DNA from: Wolfiporia cocos
Taxonomy: Eukaryota; Basidiomycota; Agaricomycetes; Polyporales; Phaeolaceae
DNA length: 64,000 bases
Assembly: GCA_029448655.1 (NCBI GenBank)
Contig: JACCLO010000004.1
Location: 3,410,001 to 3,474,000 of the forward strand
Reading direction: 5' to 3'
In this document: piece by piece, positions 45,366 through 56,798 of the stretch
Layout of the letters: every line of letters begins with the position of its first letter
Numbering within the stretch: the stretch's first letter is position 1
The notes under the pieces: generated by a model
Told to the model about the DNA's origin: nothing
Databases searched by the model: none
Seen by the model: the letters and a program-made list of their open reading frames with translations, nothing else
Made by a program: the position numbers and the translations under genes

Positions 45366-45644
45366 CCTCCGGATATGCGAGGACAACAGACGCCTCGGGT
45401 CGCAGCACAAGTCAGGTTGGCTGAAATTGCAAAACAGGTTTTGGCTTTTGGCAAGACCGGAGCTGTTAGCGCCCGCGTTGATCGCTTCGGAGCGGAATGG
45501 ACGGACCGGGGCCTCGTGTGCCTGTTGAAGCAATCCTCCGAGTCGGCATCGAGACTCGTCCCTGCTCAACAACCACCAGACTCGCGACCGCTGAGCCGAC
45601 TCTGCCTTCGACCACTCTTTGGAGTCGCACGTCTCTCTGCGCGG
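45366..45644. promoter_or_regulatory. Divergent promoter between SPB4 and SOG2
   Basis: 279 bp between the two ATGs. The open frame of SOG2 runs further upstream in this space without a convincing start, so the true SOG2 start could lie earlier. No clear TATA box. Confidence 0.4.
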
Positions 45645-48600
45645 ATGTTTAGCCCAGATGCTGACTCTCGGAATCCCGCTTTTGCGTCAATGCATGGTGC
45701 CCCGTCTCCGCTGCCCTCGCTTGCTCTGACCCGCGCCCAAATCACCGAGGCCTTGTCCAAGTCTTCTGACAATGGCACCACACTGGACCTAGCGCATAGA
45801 GGGTTGACTGAGGTTGGAGAGGAGGCAGCGGAGGAGCTTGCTGCTCTGGGCCAGGAGACCGAGGACGGCTGTACAGTAGTGAGGTGGGTCAAGAACTCGC
45901 TCGCTAGTGGCCACTCATAGTTACACGCTGCCCAGAATTGCGCTGGCGTATAATCGACTAACTACACTCCCTACCGCTTTCGCATTCCTTTTACGTCTCA
46001 GGTATCTCGTGTTGAGGAATAACAACTTCACGGAATTTCCTGATGTAGTGAGTGTCTGGTCTATAGGCGGTTGCACGTCTTACTCACATCAGCGTGCAAC
46101 AGTTAACTAAGATCTCCTCACTGGAGATTCTGGATCTCAGCCGTAACAAAGTCAAGCGGCTGCCCGCCGAACCTGGTTCCCTTGTGAATCTGCGGGTCAG
46201 TGAGGCGGCAGTGCTTTAGTCCGACGAAGTTGACAGTCCCATTGTCAGGTCTTGTCGGTACTCCGCAACAAGATTAGCAGGCTTCCTCCGTACATTTCTC
46301 AGTTCCACCAATTGGCGATTCTCAAAGTTGATCAGAATCCTATTGAATGGCCACCCAAATCGGTATTGGGGTCCACCAAAGACTTGGATGATCCGCAGAT
46401 CATGGGTGAATGGATCAAACGTGTGAAAAGTTGGATCGAAGACAACACCAACCCCTTAAGGGAGCGGAAAGTAAGCGAAGTCTCGATAAGAAGCGAGCCA
46501 TTTCCGTCGGAACCCTCAGACGCAACCATGTATATGTTCATCCCTGCACGACGTTCACATTGGCTAACGTGTGATGATAGTGGCCTTAGCGGTACACCAC
46601 AGTCATCGCCACCACATGATGGCCCGCATGCGCATGGCACCGCGCTGCATCACACGCGGTCCTTCTCTTTAGAGTCAGATTCATCCACTTACTTCCAGCT
46701 GGATCGATCACAGCGCAAAGTGGAACGAAGTCGTTCACCTTTGGCTCAGCCCGTGTGGCCCTCTCGACTTCAATTCGAGTCTACCTCGGCTGTCAGCAAC
46801 GATGTGTCTCCATCGCATTCTCCTGACTCATACTATCCGCCGGACGAGATCCCATCAACGAAGGATGAAGACGGATCCAGCGTCCTAGAGAATCCGTTTG
46901 CGCGCTCACCCAGTGATGCTACGACCTCTGAGAGCCAACAGCGAATTTCCACCAGCAGCACTATAACCGTCAAGAAGAACATGCCCGATTTACGACCGCT
47001 CAAGCTGCAAGTGTCGACAAGCAGAGAAGGAAGCGATTTTCCCCAGCGGTCTTACACTCACACAGGGCAATTAAGTCAGCCGAGCGGGCTGGGTAGGTCA
47101 GTCAGCAGTGCCAAGCAATGTGTACTACTTGCTAATGCTATTTATCTAGTTTGCGGTACCGACATTCCGTCTCCATAGAAGCTACATCGGGATCGCCAGT
47201 ATCCAGCATAACGGCGGACCGGCCAGCCCCTTCCATGGACAAGGAGCGCCACTCGTACTTCCGGCGCTCCTCAACGCTTGCTGTTTTGAATCTGACCAAA
47301 GCCATCCCTGAAGAATTGCTGGCCCTCATTGACGCCGTGCGCGGAATCTTGTTTGCCGTCTCGCAGATCTATCAGACCTTGCAGCTTTACACAGAATATG
47401 CCATTGATGAACGGCTTTCAGCGGTTCTGATGAAAGTTCTTGACCCCGCGAGTGCCTACATGTCCCAGCTAATCAACGCTCTAGATCGGTTTGACTCAAT
47501 GAGCAAGCGGGCATTGCCAACGCCCTCTGTTTGTAGGGCTGTAGTGGAGAGCTGTAGAGACAATGTCACAGTCTTCGGTAAGGCAGTAGGCGTGCTTGCC
47601 TTGCAGCTGAAGGTGCTCGCCACACACGACGATGTGCGGTATACGAGGCAAATGCTGCTCACCCTCTACGGGGCGATGATAGAGATCGCAGGGTCATGGC
47701 AGTCTATGGCCACTCTCATTGAGGCCGTGAAGCCACTGCTTTGGGAGGTCCGCCCGCCAGTCACTAAAACATTCACCGGACAAGGTCAGACAATCCGCAC
47801 AGCAGGCGCGCCCGGCAACGAACCCGCGAGGTCTCCCGTATCTGCTCCGGCAAACGGGTCATCCACATTCACCTCGGCGCTGGATCAGCCGCGTTTGCGG
47901 CCCAATGTGTCTCCCGGCTCACTGGACCATGGGAAGAGGCGCATGGCTCGTCGGCATGCGGGCTCATTTAGCTTGAAGGATGTCGAGATTGGAAAATTAT
48001 TACCATCATATGTGGAGCCTCTTCCTCCGTTGACCGCAGGCATCTTGAATGGCGTTTCTCCTTCAACCCCTCTGCCGCGGACGATGCGACGAGTGGGCCT
48101 GCCCCCAGGTTCTGCATCATTGCACTCCACACAGGCAACCCATCCTACCGGGACCCACGGTCCAGAGACTCCCTCTCCGTCTACCAGCGGGCCCTATGCT
48201 CGGCCTTGGGATGCACATTCTCGCAAAGGTTCACAGAGTTCGCTCAATCACTCGTCATCATCTACTTCCTTGGCTCCGCGAGTTGCACAACTTGACACAC
48301 CTACAAGCACTAGCGCACTTGTGGATAGGGAAGCGATAGATGCCATGAAGCAAGCTCTCGATGCTGCACCGGCGATCTGGGAGATGATGGGCGAGATCCT
48401 AGACGAAGCGCAAGAGCCTGGGGGTGATCTTAAGGGGACCTTGCGCAAAGCGCAAGATGTAGCGGAGAGATTACGCCGGAACATTGAAACGATACAGGAT
48501 GGGGACCCTGTTCTTGATAGGAAGCCGTTACATGACGACGCCCGTACATTTGCGAAGGTGGGCCTCCAGCTTTCTTATTGGTGTCATCACTGATTTCGCG

Positions 48601-49005
48601 TGACAGACTGTCATCCAGCTATCAAATGTTATCAGGGTACACGGCGCCGCACATCCCCTCTCATCCACAGTCAAGATGAACATGGTCAAGCTGACCAATG
48701 CTACGGAAGAGTTCGTGATCCTGATGCATGTCTCTTCCTTCTCTCCCGCCCCGACACCTAGACCATACTCCCCAATGGTCGCGCTTCCTAGCCCGCTCGG
48801 CTTGCCTGGTGACGATGGGAGACTCGGAACGAGTCTCTCCCGCAGTCGTACTGCGATACCGCTCACAAACTCAAAACTTGGACCTACTGTGCGGGATCCG
48901 CCCTATAGTGCATTACCTCACCAAACTTTCGCCATTCCAACTCCGCCACGCTTTGGGCCGTTGAGGAAAGAGATGGCAGGTCAGCCTACCGCTGTACCTG
49001 CATAG
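45645..49005 (+). CDS. SOG2: RAM-pathway leucine-rich repeat protein SOG2
   Basis: Scaffold of the RAM/MOR network (Cbk1/Orb6 kinase module) controlling polarised growth and cell separation. Six exons (45645-45883, 45936-46047, 46103-46195, 46249-47096, 47150-48557, 48607-49005) give 1,032 residues. Residues 40-190 carry leucine-rich repeats: LDLAHRGLTEVG, IALAYNRLTTLPTAF, LVLRNNNFTEFPDV, LEILDLSRNKVKRLP and ISRLPPYISQFHQLAILKVDQNPIEWPP. A long disordered Ser/Pro linker follows. Residues 440-600 are the SOG2 family domain (LNLTKAIPEELLALIDAVRGILFAVSQIYQTLQ through YGAMIEIAGSWQSMATLIEAVKPLLWE). A helical C-terminal region completes it. The start was taken just before the first repeat; an earlier in-frame ATG is possible. 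Confidence 0.9.
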
Positions 49006-49290
49006 TTACCTACCACTCCTTTGCCTCGTTTTGCTGCACTGAATTATTCGCTCTTATTTCATGATCCATTCATTTCTCCACCGTTACCTTTATCGTCCAC
49101 ATACAGCACTCCACTCTATATTGACTTTGGTACATCATGTACTGCCGTCAAGTCTAATCATGGCTCACAAAATGGTCTCATACACATGAAGCTTCTGTCC
49201 ACACCGAAGCCAGGAGTTCTTGGAGACAATGTTCAAGATATCAAGCAGGTCCGTGGAGGTAAGTGCATACTGGAATCGATGTTGTGGCGG

Positions 49291-52167
49291 TCATAAATTC
49301 CTCGTCTTCGCGTTCTTCTTGCCTATCTGGTTACCCATCCCTGCCTCTGCATTCGCAAGGATGCAATTGATTTCTGTTCTGATCTCCTGCAAGTTTGTCT
49401 TCAGTGTCTTCGCATCCTCGAACTTCCTGTGAGCCTTGGCCTCCTCCACGAACGATTCTAGCAGAGCCTCTTGTTCGAGCAGCGGTTGTAGCACGCGTGC
49501 GACCTCAGAGTCTGGATCGATGACAGGATCTTCCGGTTCTGATTGGACAGTGTCCTGAGCTTTCGGACTCTTATTTGGCTTCGGTAGTGACTATTTGCAT
49601 GGTGAGTAGAGATGAGCGTCGGCGGCTTGTTTTCTATAAGCACATGCACATACTTGTAGAGGGAACATATGTTTTTGTAGGAAAACATTGGCGCGGGCAG
49701 CTATCGCAGCCTGCATACGGTCTTGAGAGCTGCCCTTGCCATTGGGGCAAGGAAGCTGCCGGATCCGCCTTGCTAGAGCGTCATACTGGCCAAACGCTTC
49801 CAGCAATCGCTTTCTGGCAGCCGATGCTTCAGGGGTTGGTCTTTCTTGCTTGCTGTAAAGTAATTTCTCTCAATGTTTGCATGGAGAGAACAGCATGACG
49901 GGTTTTACCTCAAGCTGAGCATGAGCTCTTGGAATTGAGGAAGAGCAGCTTCAATATCTGTCTCAAGACTGACGAATGCCTGTGAAGTGCAACCACATCA
50001 GCGACCGGCAATACGTCGACACATGAATGCCAGCATACCTCATAGAGTTTGAAGAAAAAGGGAACGCTATGTGCTTCCTGTTTGTATTGTTGTCGCCTAC
50101 AGAGAACATGAGTGATGAGCAATCTCTTCCCGGAGACCATGATGCATACAGGAGGACTGGTCGGCAATCTCGACAGATTCTGACACCCTTCAAGAATTTT
50201 TCATCCTCACCGAGTCCATCCTCTACGCCTCCAGTCTTTCCCTGGTTGGTAGATGTGGTCCGGCGCCGGACGCCATAGTCTACTCCTTCACCAACTTCCT
50301 CAATTCGGCCAGTCTTGGAGTCAGTCACAAATAACAAGGAGCATGTTTGCGGACGCTGTGGGTATTTAACCGGTAGTGAACAGACTATACGCCCGCATAG
50401 ACGACAGTGGTGCTTGCGATTTGTGAGAGGATGAAATGACGCGCTAATGTTCTGTCAACCGCATATTCGGCCGACTTGACGAAGACTCACGAGCATAATG
50501 GACATTGCGATACATCAGCATCCTCTTCCCAAGGCGTTATCTTCTGTTCCGCGGCTTAAGCAAACATTAGCTTTTCCATCCACAACTTGTCAAGACAGGA
50601 GATGTACCGCGTATTTCGTTCTTATTGCCTGGCGTCTTCTGCGACTGCATCATATCCCGCCATAGATCGCTCGCGCTCTTGCTCCTCAACTCTGAGAGGT
50701 CCATCTCGAATATTGATGACAGTCGCTTGTTTGGTGGGTGGGACCTCTCATCAGGCAGCGCCGCTTTCTCTTTCAACTTCTGCCCTTCAGGAGGGAAGTG
50801 CAGGTTGATGAGTTTCTCCAGCCGCCGCTCGAGCCTGGTGCGTTCAATGCGGCCGACGTCGAGTCGTGCCTTCCGCGCTTCGAAGAACTCGTCGGTGCGG
50901 GGTCTGTAGACGCCCTTGGGCTGGAAGCCAGGTCGGTAAGGCGCCGGCGATCGAGCAACGCTGCGTGCAGGCGAAGGCGAGGTCGGGGACGGATATGCAG
51001 AAGGCGTGTGCACGCGGTACGGCACAGCAGCAGGGACTGGCGCATGTAATTGCGGCTTGGAAGGCACGTTTTGTGAGCCTCTGTGAGACTGCGAAACTAC
51101 GGAGGCTGGAGATGACTGGTTGAGGGTATATGGTGACTGGGCCTCGGACGGTGGGAGTGAGCTCTGCGGCAGATCAAAGTTGGGTACTGCGGGCAGTGCC
51201 CTGTCATGAGGCGTAACTGTGGGCGAGGGTACCGCCGACGAGCCTTTGCTAGATGACGCCGCTAAGCGCGGCGGGTCCAGCTGACGTGCCAAAGATGAGG
51301 CACCAGAGGGAGTGCGCGCGTGAGAATCAGCAGGACGCAAAGGAGAAGATGGGAGCGCAAGTCTCGTGTGTGGATTGCGCAGAGGGACATGGCGGAAGGT
51401 TGATGTTTTCCTTGGGGCTGAATCATGCCTATCCGACGATGGTGATGCAGGCAAGGATGACGGGCCTGCAATGGGCGATGTTACTAAACGTGGTTCAGCA
51501 TGTGCATTCAACGCAGAAGTAGATGGTGTTGACGTCGCAGGCACAACAGCGGGAGGGTCATGTGTACCAAGGGATTCATTGACCCCAATTGGACCGCTAG
51601 GAGCAGGTGAGATGCTGGGAGTAGGAGAATTACTAGAAGCAGGGGACGAGCTCTGAGCGGACGAGCTAACAGGAGGGGGCGCGGGAGGTTGGACCTTGTT
51701 CGTGGCAAGAAGCGATGCAGAGGCGGGCGGTGAGGGAGTATGGTTACTAGATGGAGTCGTCGGAGATGGCTGTTCGGACTTCGCGGGCGTGTAAGGCGAA
51801 TACCGAACGTAGTCATAGTTCAGAGACTCAGAGCGACCGGAATGGGGCAGCGGAGCTTCTAGAGAATGAGGCCTCGGTATGTACTCCTGCTCACCAGGGA
51901 TCACTCCTGGTCGAATATGGTGATCTTCAACACCCGAGCTCCCTGAACGTTGACGATATAGGGAATCATTAGTTGCATGTCCATTAAGGCCATTGCCAAC
52001 GACGCTCTGAGAACGGCGCGGGGGAGTTCCGTTCGGCATAGAATTATTGGAGACATTCCGTGAGTGCCTCTTAGGCTGTCAGCGCAATCACTTTAGCTAG
52101 TCCACACAAGATATCATTTCGAACGCACCTTGTATGCTTGGTAGGGGACGTTAGGGGTGCCGTTCAT
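49291..52167 (-). CDS. VAC1: VAC1/PEP7/rabenosyn-5-like FYVE and Rab-binding protein
   Basis: Endosomal tether that binds PI3P and Rab GTPases for Golgi-to-endosome traffic. Eight exons on the minus strand; the first four are 52129-52167, 50608-52069, 50491-50554 and 50150-50443. About 500 N-terminal residues are Ser/Pro-rich and disordered. Then comes the helix DEFFEARKARLDVGRIERTRLERRLEKLINLHF. The FYVE finger starts TPWEEDADVSQCPLC and has the PI3P-binding core HPLTNRKHHCRLCGRIVC. The final Cys pair (ICRDC) is separated by an insertion of about 60 residues. The C-terminus has the rabenosyn-type helices (ARKRLLEAFGQYDALARRI; LEQEALLESFVEEAKAHRKFEDAKTLKTNLQEI). The long N-terminal exon could be mistaken for a separate gene, but the join through 50554 restores the family sequence. 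Confidence 0.88.
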
Positions 52168-52462
52168 TCTGGTATTCTACAACTCGTGTCCAAGGCTCAT
52201 GTAGAAGTCGTTACTGAAGACACTGCCTACGACTGTGCAGGCCTGAGAGTCTATCTGTACAACAATCACCAAGTATATCAGTCAACTCAACGCCTAAACG
52301 CTGTCACAAGTCTCACGCGGAAACACACTCACCGTGCTGACTCGCCCGGCGCAGCGAGGGCGCAGCTAACCGAGATGTATAAGTGTGGCGAGGCGAGCCG
52401 GAGGCCGCAAGTGCCTTCAGTTGTCTCACGCGTCACGGCCGTGTTCTCATATCCGTCCTGCC
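52168..52462. promoter_or_regulatory. Divergent promoter between VAC1 and twinfilin
   Basis: 295 bp between the two ATGs, without an obvious TATA box. No gene is supported here. Confidence 0.4.
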
Positions 52463-53792
52463 ATGTCTGCACCCACCGGAATTGCTGTTTCTCAAGAGCT
52501 GTCGTCTACATTTGCCGATGCAGTTGAATCCAAAGACGTCCGGTTCATCAAGGTTTCCATCCGCAATGGTCTCGCACGATCTTAGTCTCTGCGTATATGT
52601 CATTGCAGCTCATGCCAGCGCCATGCATCAGAATCACTTGTCCCCGATGGAACAACGCCACCTTCCGGAACACTTGAGGCGGACTTAGACAATTTAGGGA
52701 GCATATTGGATGATAATGCGCCAGCGTATGTCCTCGTCAGACTAGACGATCCTCCCTCGGAGTGGTTGGCAGTCTACTATGTCCCCGACACTGCTCAAGT
52801 CAGGGACAAGGTGTGTCATCATGAGATCAATTCTGGTGCTTGGTGTTGAAGGTTATACCCAGATGCTATATGCTGCTACGAGGAACACGCTGACCAAATC
52901 GCTCGGATCAGCCCACTTCACCGACCAGATCTTCGCTACCACCAAGGACGATCTAACTGCCAATGCATACGCGAAACATAAGCAGCACCTGGCCGCTCCA
53001 AAGCCCATGAGTGCAAGGGAGAAAGAGATGGAGGCTGTGAAGGCTGCTGAGCGTAGCGGGAATTACGAGGGTAGCAGAGCAAGGGCGACCCATGTCCCTC
53101 AGACGGTCGGGCTCAAATGGTCTGAGGAGGTTGAGAATGCTGTGAAAAATCTGGGATCGGGAGATGGAGGCTATCTTGTGCTCGTTGTAAGTGGCTGCAT
53201 TTGTAGGTTTTTCTGCGTCTCTAACACTGATCAGACCATCGACACGGCGACGGAGACTCTGCAGCTGTCCTCTGAGGCAGAGTGCAACGTTGATGATCTA
53301 GGCTCCGCCTTACCAGTCTCGGATCCTGGTAGGTACTTGCCTGTTTATTGACGACTCTCGGATGCTAAGCCCATACCAGCGTATGCCTTCTTCGCTTGGC
53401 CTCAAGAGATAACTTCGCCTCCCCGACGGGACATCGGTAAGTGGTCGCACTTGTTTCGCGCATACGTCAAGCTAATACCCAAGTCCGTAGTCTTCATCTA
53501 CTCCTGCCCTTCCTCTTCACCCATCAAGCACCGCATGTTATATTCTTCAGGATGCGCTGTTTTGGTCAACCAAGCTAAGGAGATATTGGCAGCATCTGGG
53601 AGCGAGTCGAAGGTCGCATCCCGCAGAGTGGAGACTTCAGATCCGTCAGAGCTGAACGGGAGCTTCCTCGCGTTATCGCTCGGATTGACAGACGGCGCAG
53701 AAGCGGGAAATCCTAGAGCTGCTGCGCCTATAGCAGCTGGGGAGAAGGCGGCATTTGCTCGCCCCAAGGGCCCAGGGCGCAGGCGGCCTTGA
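52463..53792 (+). CDS. TWF1: Twinfilin (two ADF-homology domains)
   Basis: Actin-monomer and barbed-end regulator with two cofilin-like domains. Six exons (52463-52568, 52632-52810, 52863-53186, 53235-53328, 53380-53436, 53491-53792) give 353 residues. Domain 1: GIAVSQELSSTFADAVESKDVRFIKVSI, then [31 protein letters not shown] and FTDQIFATTKDDLT. Domain 2: ATETLQLSSEAECNVDDLGSAL, YAFFAWP, IVFIYSCPSSSPIKHRMLYSSG. The C-terminal tail is basic and ends RPKGPGRRRP, the usual capping-protein/PIP2 binding tail. Introns are 48-63 nt. It is divergent from VAC1. Confidence 0.92.
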
Positions 53793-54154
53793 TGAGTCGC
53801 AGGAACTGCACGGCGGTTGAATTACAAGCAAGTACGGGCATTTGGCAAGAAGTATCTGGTGGACGGTCTGCTATGTATTTGTACCAGCCTAGCTCGGTTG
53901 CGCGCGCTTCATTAATTACGCCCGCCGGTTGGATACTCTATATCACAGTCACCGCGAGTAATACCGATGCGCCCTTCTGAAGCTCCCTGAAGTCGTCGCC
54001 TTTTTAGGGATGTTCCTCCGTCACATGAACGTCGACGGCCGGCGCACGATATGGGCTCGGGTTGACGGTGTGTAAGACAGCTGATGGTTTCGTCAGTCAT
54101 TGTTCGCTATATAATAGGAGGCGGATGGGATATGGATCCTCTTGATCCCCCAAG
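53793..54154. promoter_or_regulatory. Intergenic with TATA-like box before SCOT copy 1
   Basis: Short spacer after twinfilin. A TATATAAT at 54108-54115 lies 40-47 bp before the ATG of the first CoA-transferase gene, close for a promoter TATA box but possible with a short leader. Otherwise nothing seen. Confidence 0.35.
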
Positions 54155-56313
54155 ATGCTAGTAGCGACGCGGCACGCTGCATGTTCGTCGAAACCACCGA
54201 GAGCGCTAGCCACTAACGGGGTGGCTCTCCGGGCGCCCGTTAGGCTCGCTGTGCGACTGCAGCTTAGGCAGTTCAGTACGCCAGTTGACTTGCCGGTACC
54301 CAACAAAACGAAGGTATGGGGTTCTGCAGACGAAGCTGTGAAGGACGTCAAGTCCGGAGATGTGCTGCTTAGTGGAGGTGAGCACGTTGTTCATGTAATG
54401 ATCATCGCAGCAGGTTAACATCGTTGCTGCGTGTCACAGGCTTTGGGCTATGTGGCACTCCAGGTTGGCTATAGACAACAGAAGCCTCGTTTATGCGACT
54501 TACACAGGCTGCCGTCGCCAGACACACTGATCGGAGCTCTGGCGAAGAGGAAGGATGTGACAAAGTTGACTGCAGTATCCAATAATGCTGGAGCGGGTGA
54601 ACTTGGCCTTGGTATGTCCAGATCATTGTCTGCATTTCCATCCGACAACAGGAACTTCGCGACAGGCAAGTTGTTACACAGTGGCCAGATCGACAAGATG
54701 ATGGCGTCTTATATCGGAGGGTTCGTCCTATGTGCATAGAATGAAAAAAATGCTGCTGAAGTCTTGCTTCATAGAAACAAGTATTTTGAATCGTTATACC
54801 TGACCGGGAAAATCTCTCTAGAGTTAATTCCACAAGGCTCGCTCGTCGGCCGCTTGAATGCGCATGCGGCTGGGATCCCCATGTTCTACACGCCCACTGG
54901 AGCCTCGACGGCAGTTGAAGAAGGTTCAATACCGATCCGTTATAATGAGGGTGGTATGTCAGTCGGAATAGCGATACCAGGCAACAGGAAAGAAGCACGA
55001 ATCATTAATGGACGGCGATTCATTCTCGAGCCTGCAATTGCAGGGGATGTGGCTTTTATCAGAGCATGGAAGGTGGACGAAGTTGGGAACTGCGTCTTCA
55101 GGTGATTAAGCTTGCCCATCACGCAAATCTCAAACTAATCATTTCGGCCAGGTACGCAGCCAACAACTTCTCAGCGACCATGGCCAGGAACGCGAAACTT
55201 ACGATCGTTGAGGTATGCTTCTTACGTCACGAAGATTTGCAGCTGACCATTTGTTCAGGCCGAGAATATCGTTCCGATCGGTTCCATTTCGCCCAACGCG
55301 ATACATGTCCCAGGCATCTACGTCGACCGGATCGTTCAAGCAGTAGCTCCCAAGCAGATCGAAACCAGAACACTTGCGACGAATACGAAGTCAGATGATT
55401 CCACGTCCCAAAGTCCGGAGAAGAAGGCTGCACAGGAGCAGCGGCATCGGATCGCAAGACGTGCCGCGAAGGAGATTAAGGACGGCTTCCATGTGAACCT
55501 TGGTATCGGAATGCCGACTTTGGTGCCAGAGGTTAGTGCAGCTGACTATCTCACTAACAGCGTTTTATAAAGGCCGTGATCGCAATTTCAGTTTCTCGAG
55601 ACCGGCGTGCGAGTCTGGTTACAGAGCGAAAATGGTATCCTTGGCATGGGTCCTTATCCGACAGAAGAGCAGCTGGATGCGTGAGTCGAGGCGAGTTATG
55701 ATGCACGTCAACTGAACCGAATGCGTCGTGTGCAGCGACATCATCAATGCCGGTAAGGAGACGGTGACTCTCCTACCCGGAGCCTCCGTCTTCGGTGAGT
55801 TCCTATAACGTCAGAGGCATCTGCGTGCTGATGAGCCCATCAGATTCCAACGAGTCGTTCTCTATGATCAGAGGCGGCCATATCGATGTCGCAATTCTCG
55901 GAGTGAGAGGCCTCGGATTTGTAAATGCGAGACATCGCGACTAACTGCAGATGTTTCAGGCCATGCAGGTATCGCAGGCGGGCGACATCGCTAACTTCAT
56001 GATCCCAGGGAAGATGGTTAAGGGGATTGGTGGCGCGATGGACCTCGTCTCTAACCCCGACAAGACTAAGGTAATTGCCGTAATGGAGCACTGCGCAAAG
56101 GACGGCAGCCCGAAGATTCTCAAGCAATGCGCCCTGCCACTGACCGGTGCACGCGCTGTCAGCCAGATCATCACCGAGCTTGCCGTGTTCGATGTGGATC
56201 GCGCGGCGGGCGAGCTGGTCCTGACGGAGCTGGCGGAGGGCGTGACGTTGGAAGAAGTGAAGGCGAAGACGGGGTGTGACTTCAAGGTATCCACTGCTCT
56301 CGGAGCGATGTGA
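54155..56313 (+). CDS. Succinyl-CoA:3-oxoacid CoA-transferase, copy 1
   Basis: Mitochondrial CoA transferase (SCOT) that moves CoA between succinate and acetoacetate or similar acids. About a dozen exons, roughly 520 residues. N-terminal targeting sequence, rich in Arg, Ser and Ala with few acidic residues. First (A) subunit region: [52 protein letters not shown] and [18 protein letters not shown]. Second (B) region: [12 protein letters not shown], the catalytic Glu in [31 protein letters not shown] and [21 protein letters not shown] 24-nt exon (54440-54463) encodes GFGLCGTP. No frame break was found, so it is not a pseudogene by sequence. Its neighbour at 56799 is a full paralogue. Introns at 54464-54521, 55102-55151 and 55795-55843 are missing there. 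Confidence 0.9.
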
Positions 56314-56798
56314 TGTGCCCGTTGCGTAAACATGCTTGTACCATACGCCTGAATGTCCCGCGAGATGCGTGCAGATGCTGGCAGCGTTCCCCGTGGGGTC
56401 TCTCCAGACCGGTGGCGCCATGGTGCGGACTTAGTGGCCTGCGCTCGGGCCTATGATCGGGCGGGCGGGGAGAACTGATTTCGCCTGAACACATGAAATG
56501 AACCGACCCGGATTGGGGGGCGAGCGGGATTTGTCATTGGTGGGATCGGCGCTCACGCCGATTAGACTGCCGATTATGTCGCCTGAATGGTTTCAGACAC
56601 GCTCCTTTTCAGCGTCGTGGCGGAAGGCCTCCGGCCCAAGGTGTAGTATTTACCGGATGAACGGAAGGAGCCGTACGCACAGCGTACCCACTCTATAAAT
56701 TCCTTTCTCCACCATGTGGTCCACTCACTCTCCTCCATCGTCTCTCCACATCGTCGCGCCGTCGCGCTCTGCCCCCTCGCCCCTGCGCTGCAGCAACG
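56314..56798. promoter_or_regulatory. Intergenic spacer with TATA box before SCOT copy 2
   Basis: About 485 bp between the tandem genes. TATAAAT at 56694-56700 lies about 100 bp upstream of the second ATG, a standard position. Otherwise no gene was seen. Confidence 0.45.

Noticed and set aside
50567..52039. A separate Ser/Pro-rich gene of 490 codons
   Set aside because: Its end reads into an intron; splicing at 50608/50554 joins it in frame to the FYVE part of VAC1.
54155..56313. SCOT copy 1 as a pseudogene
   Set aside because: All apparent breaks are explained by introns with GT/AG ends, and the catalytic Glu and flanking motifs are intact.
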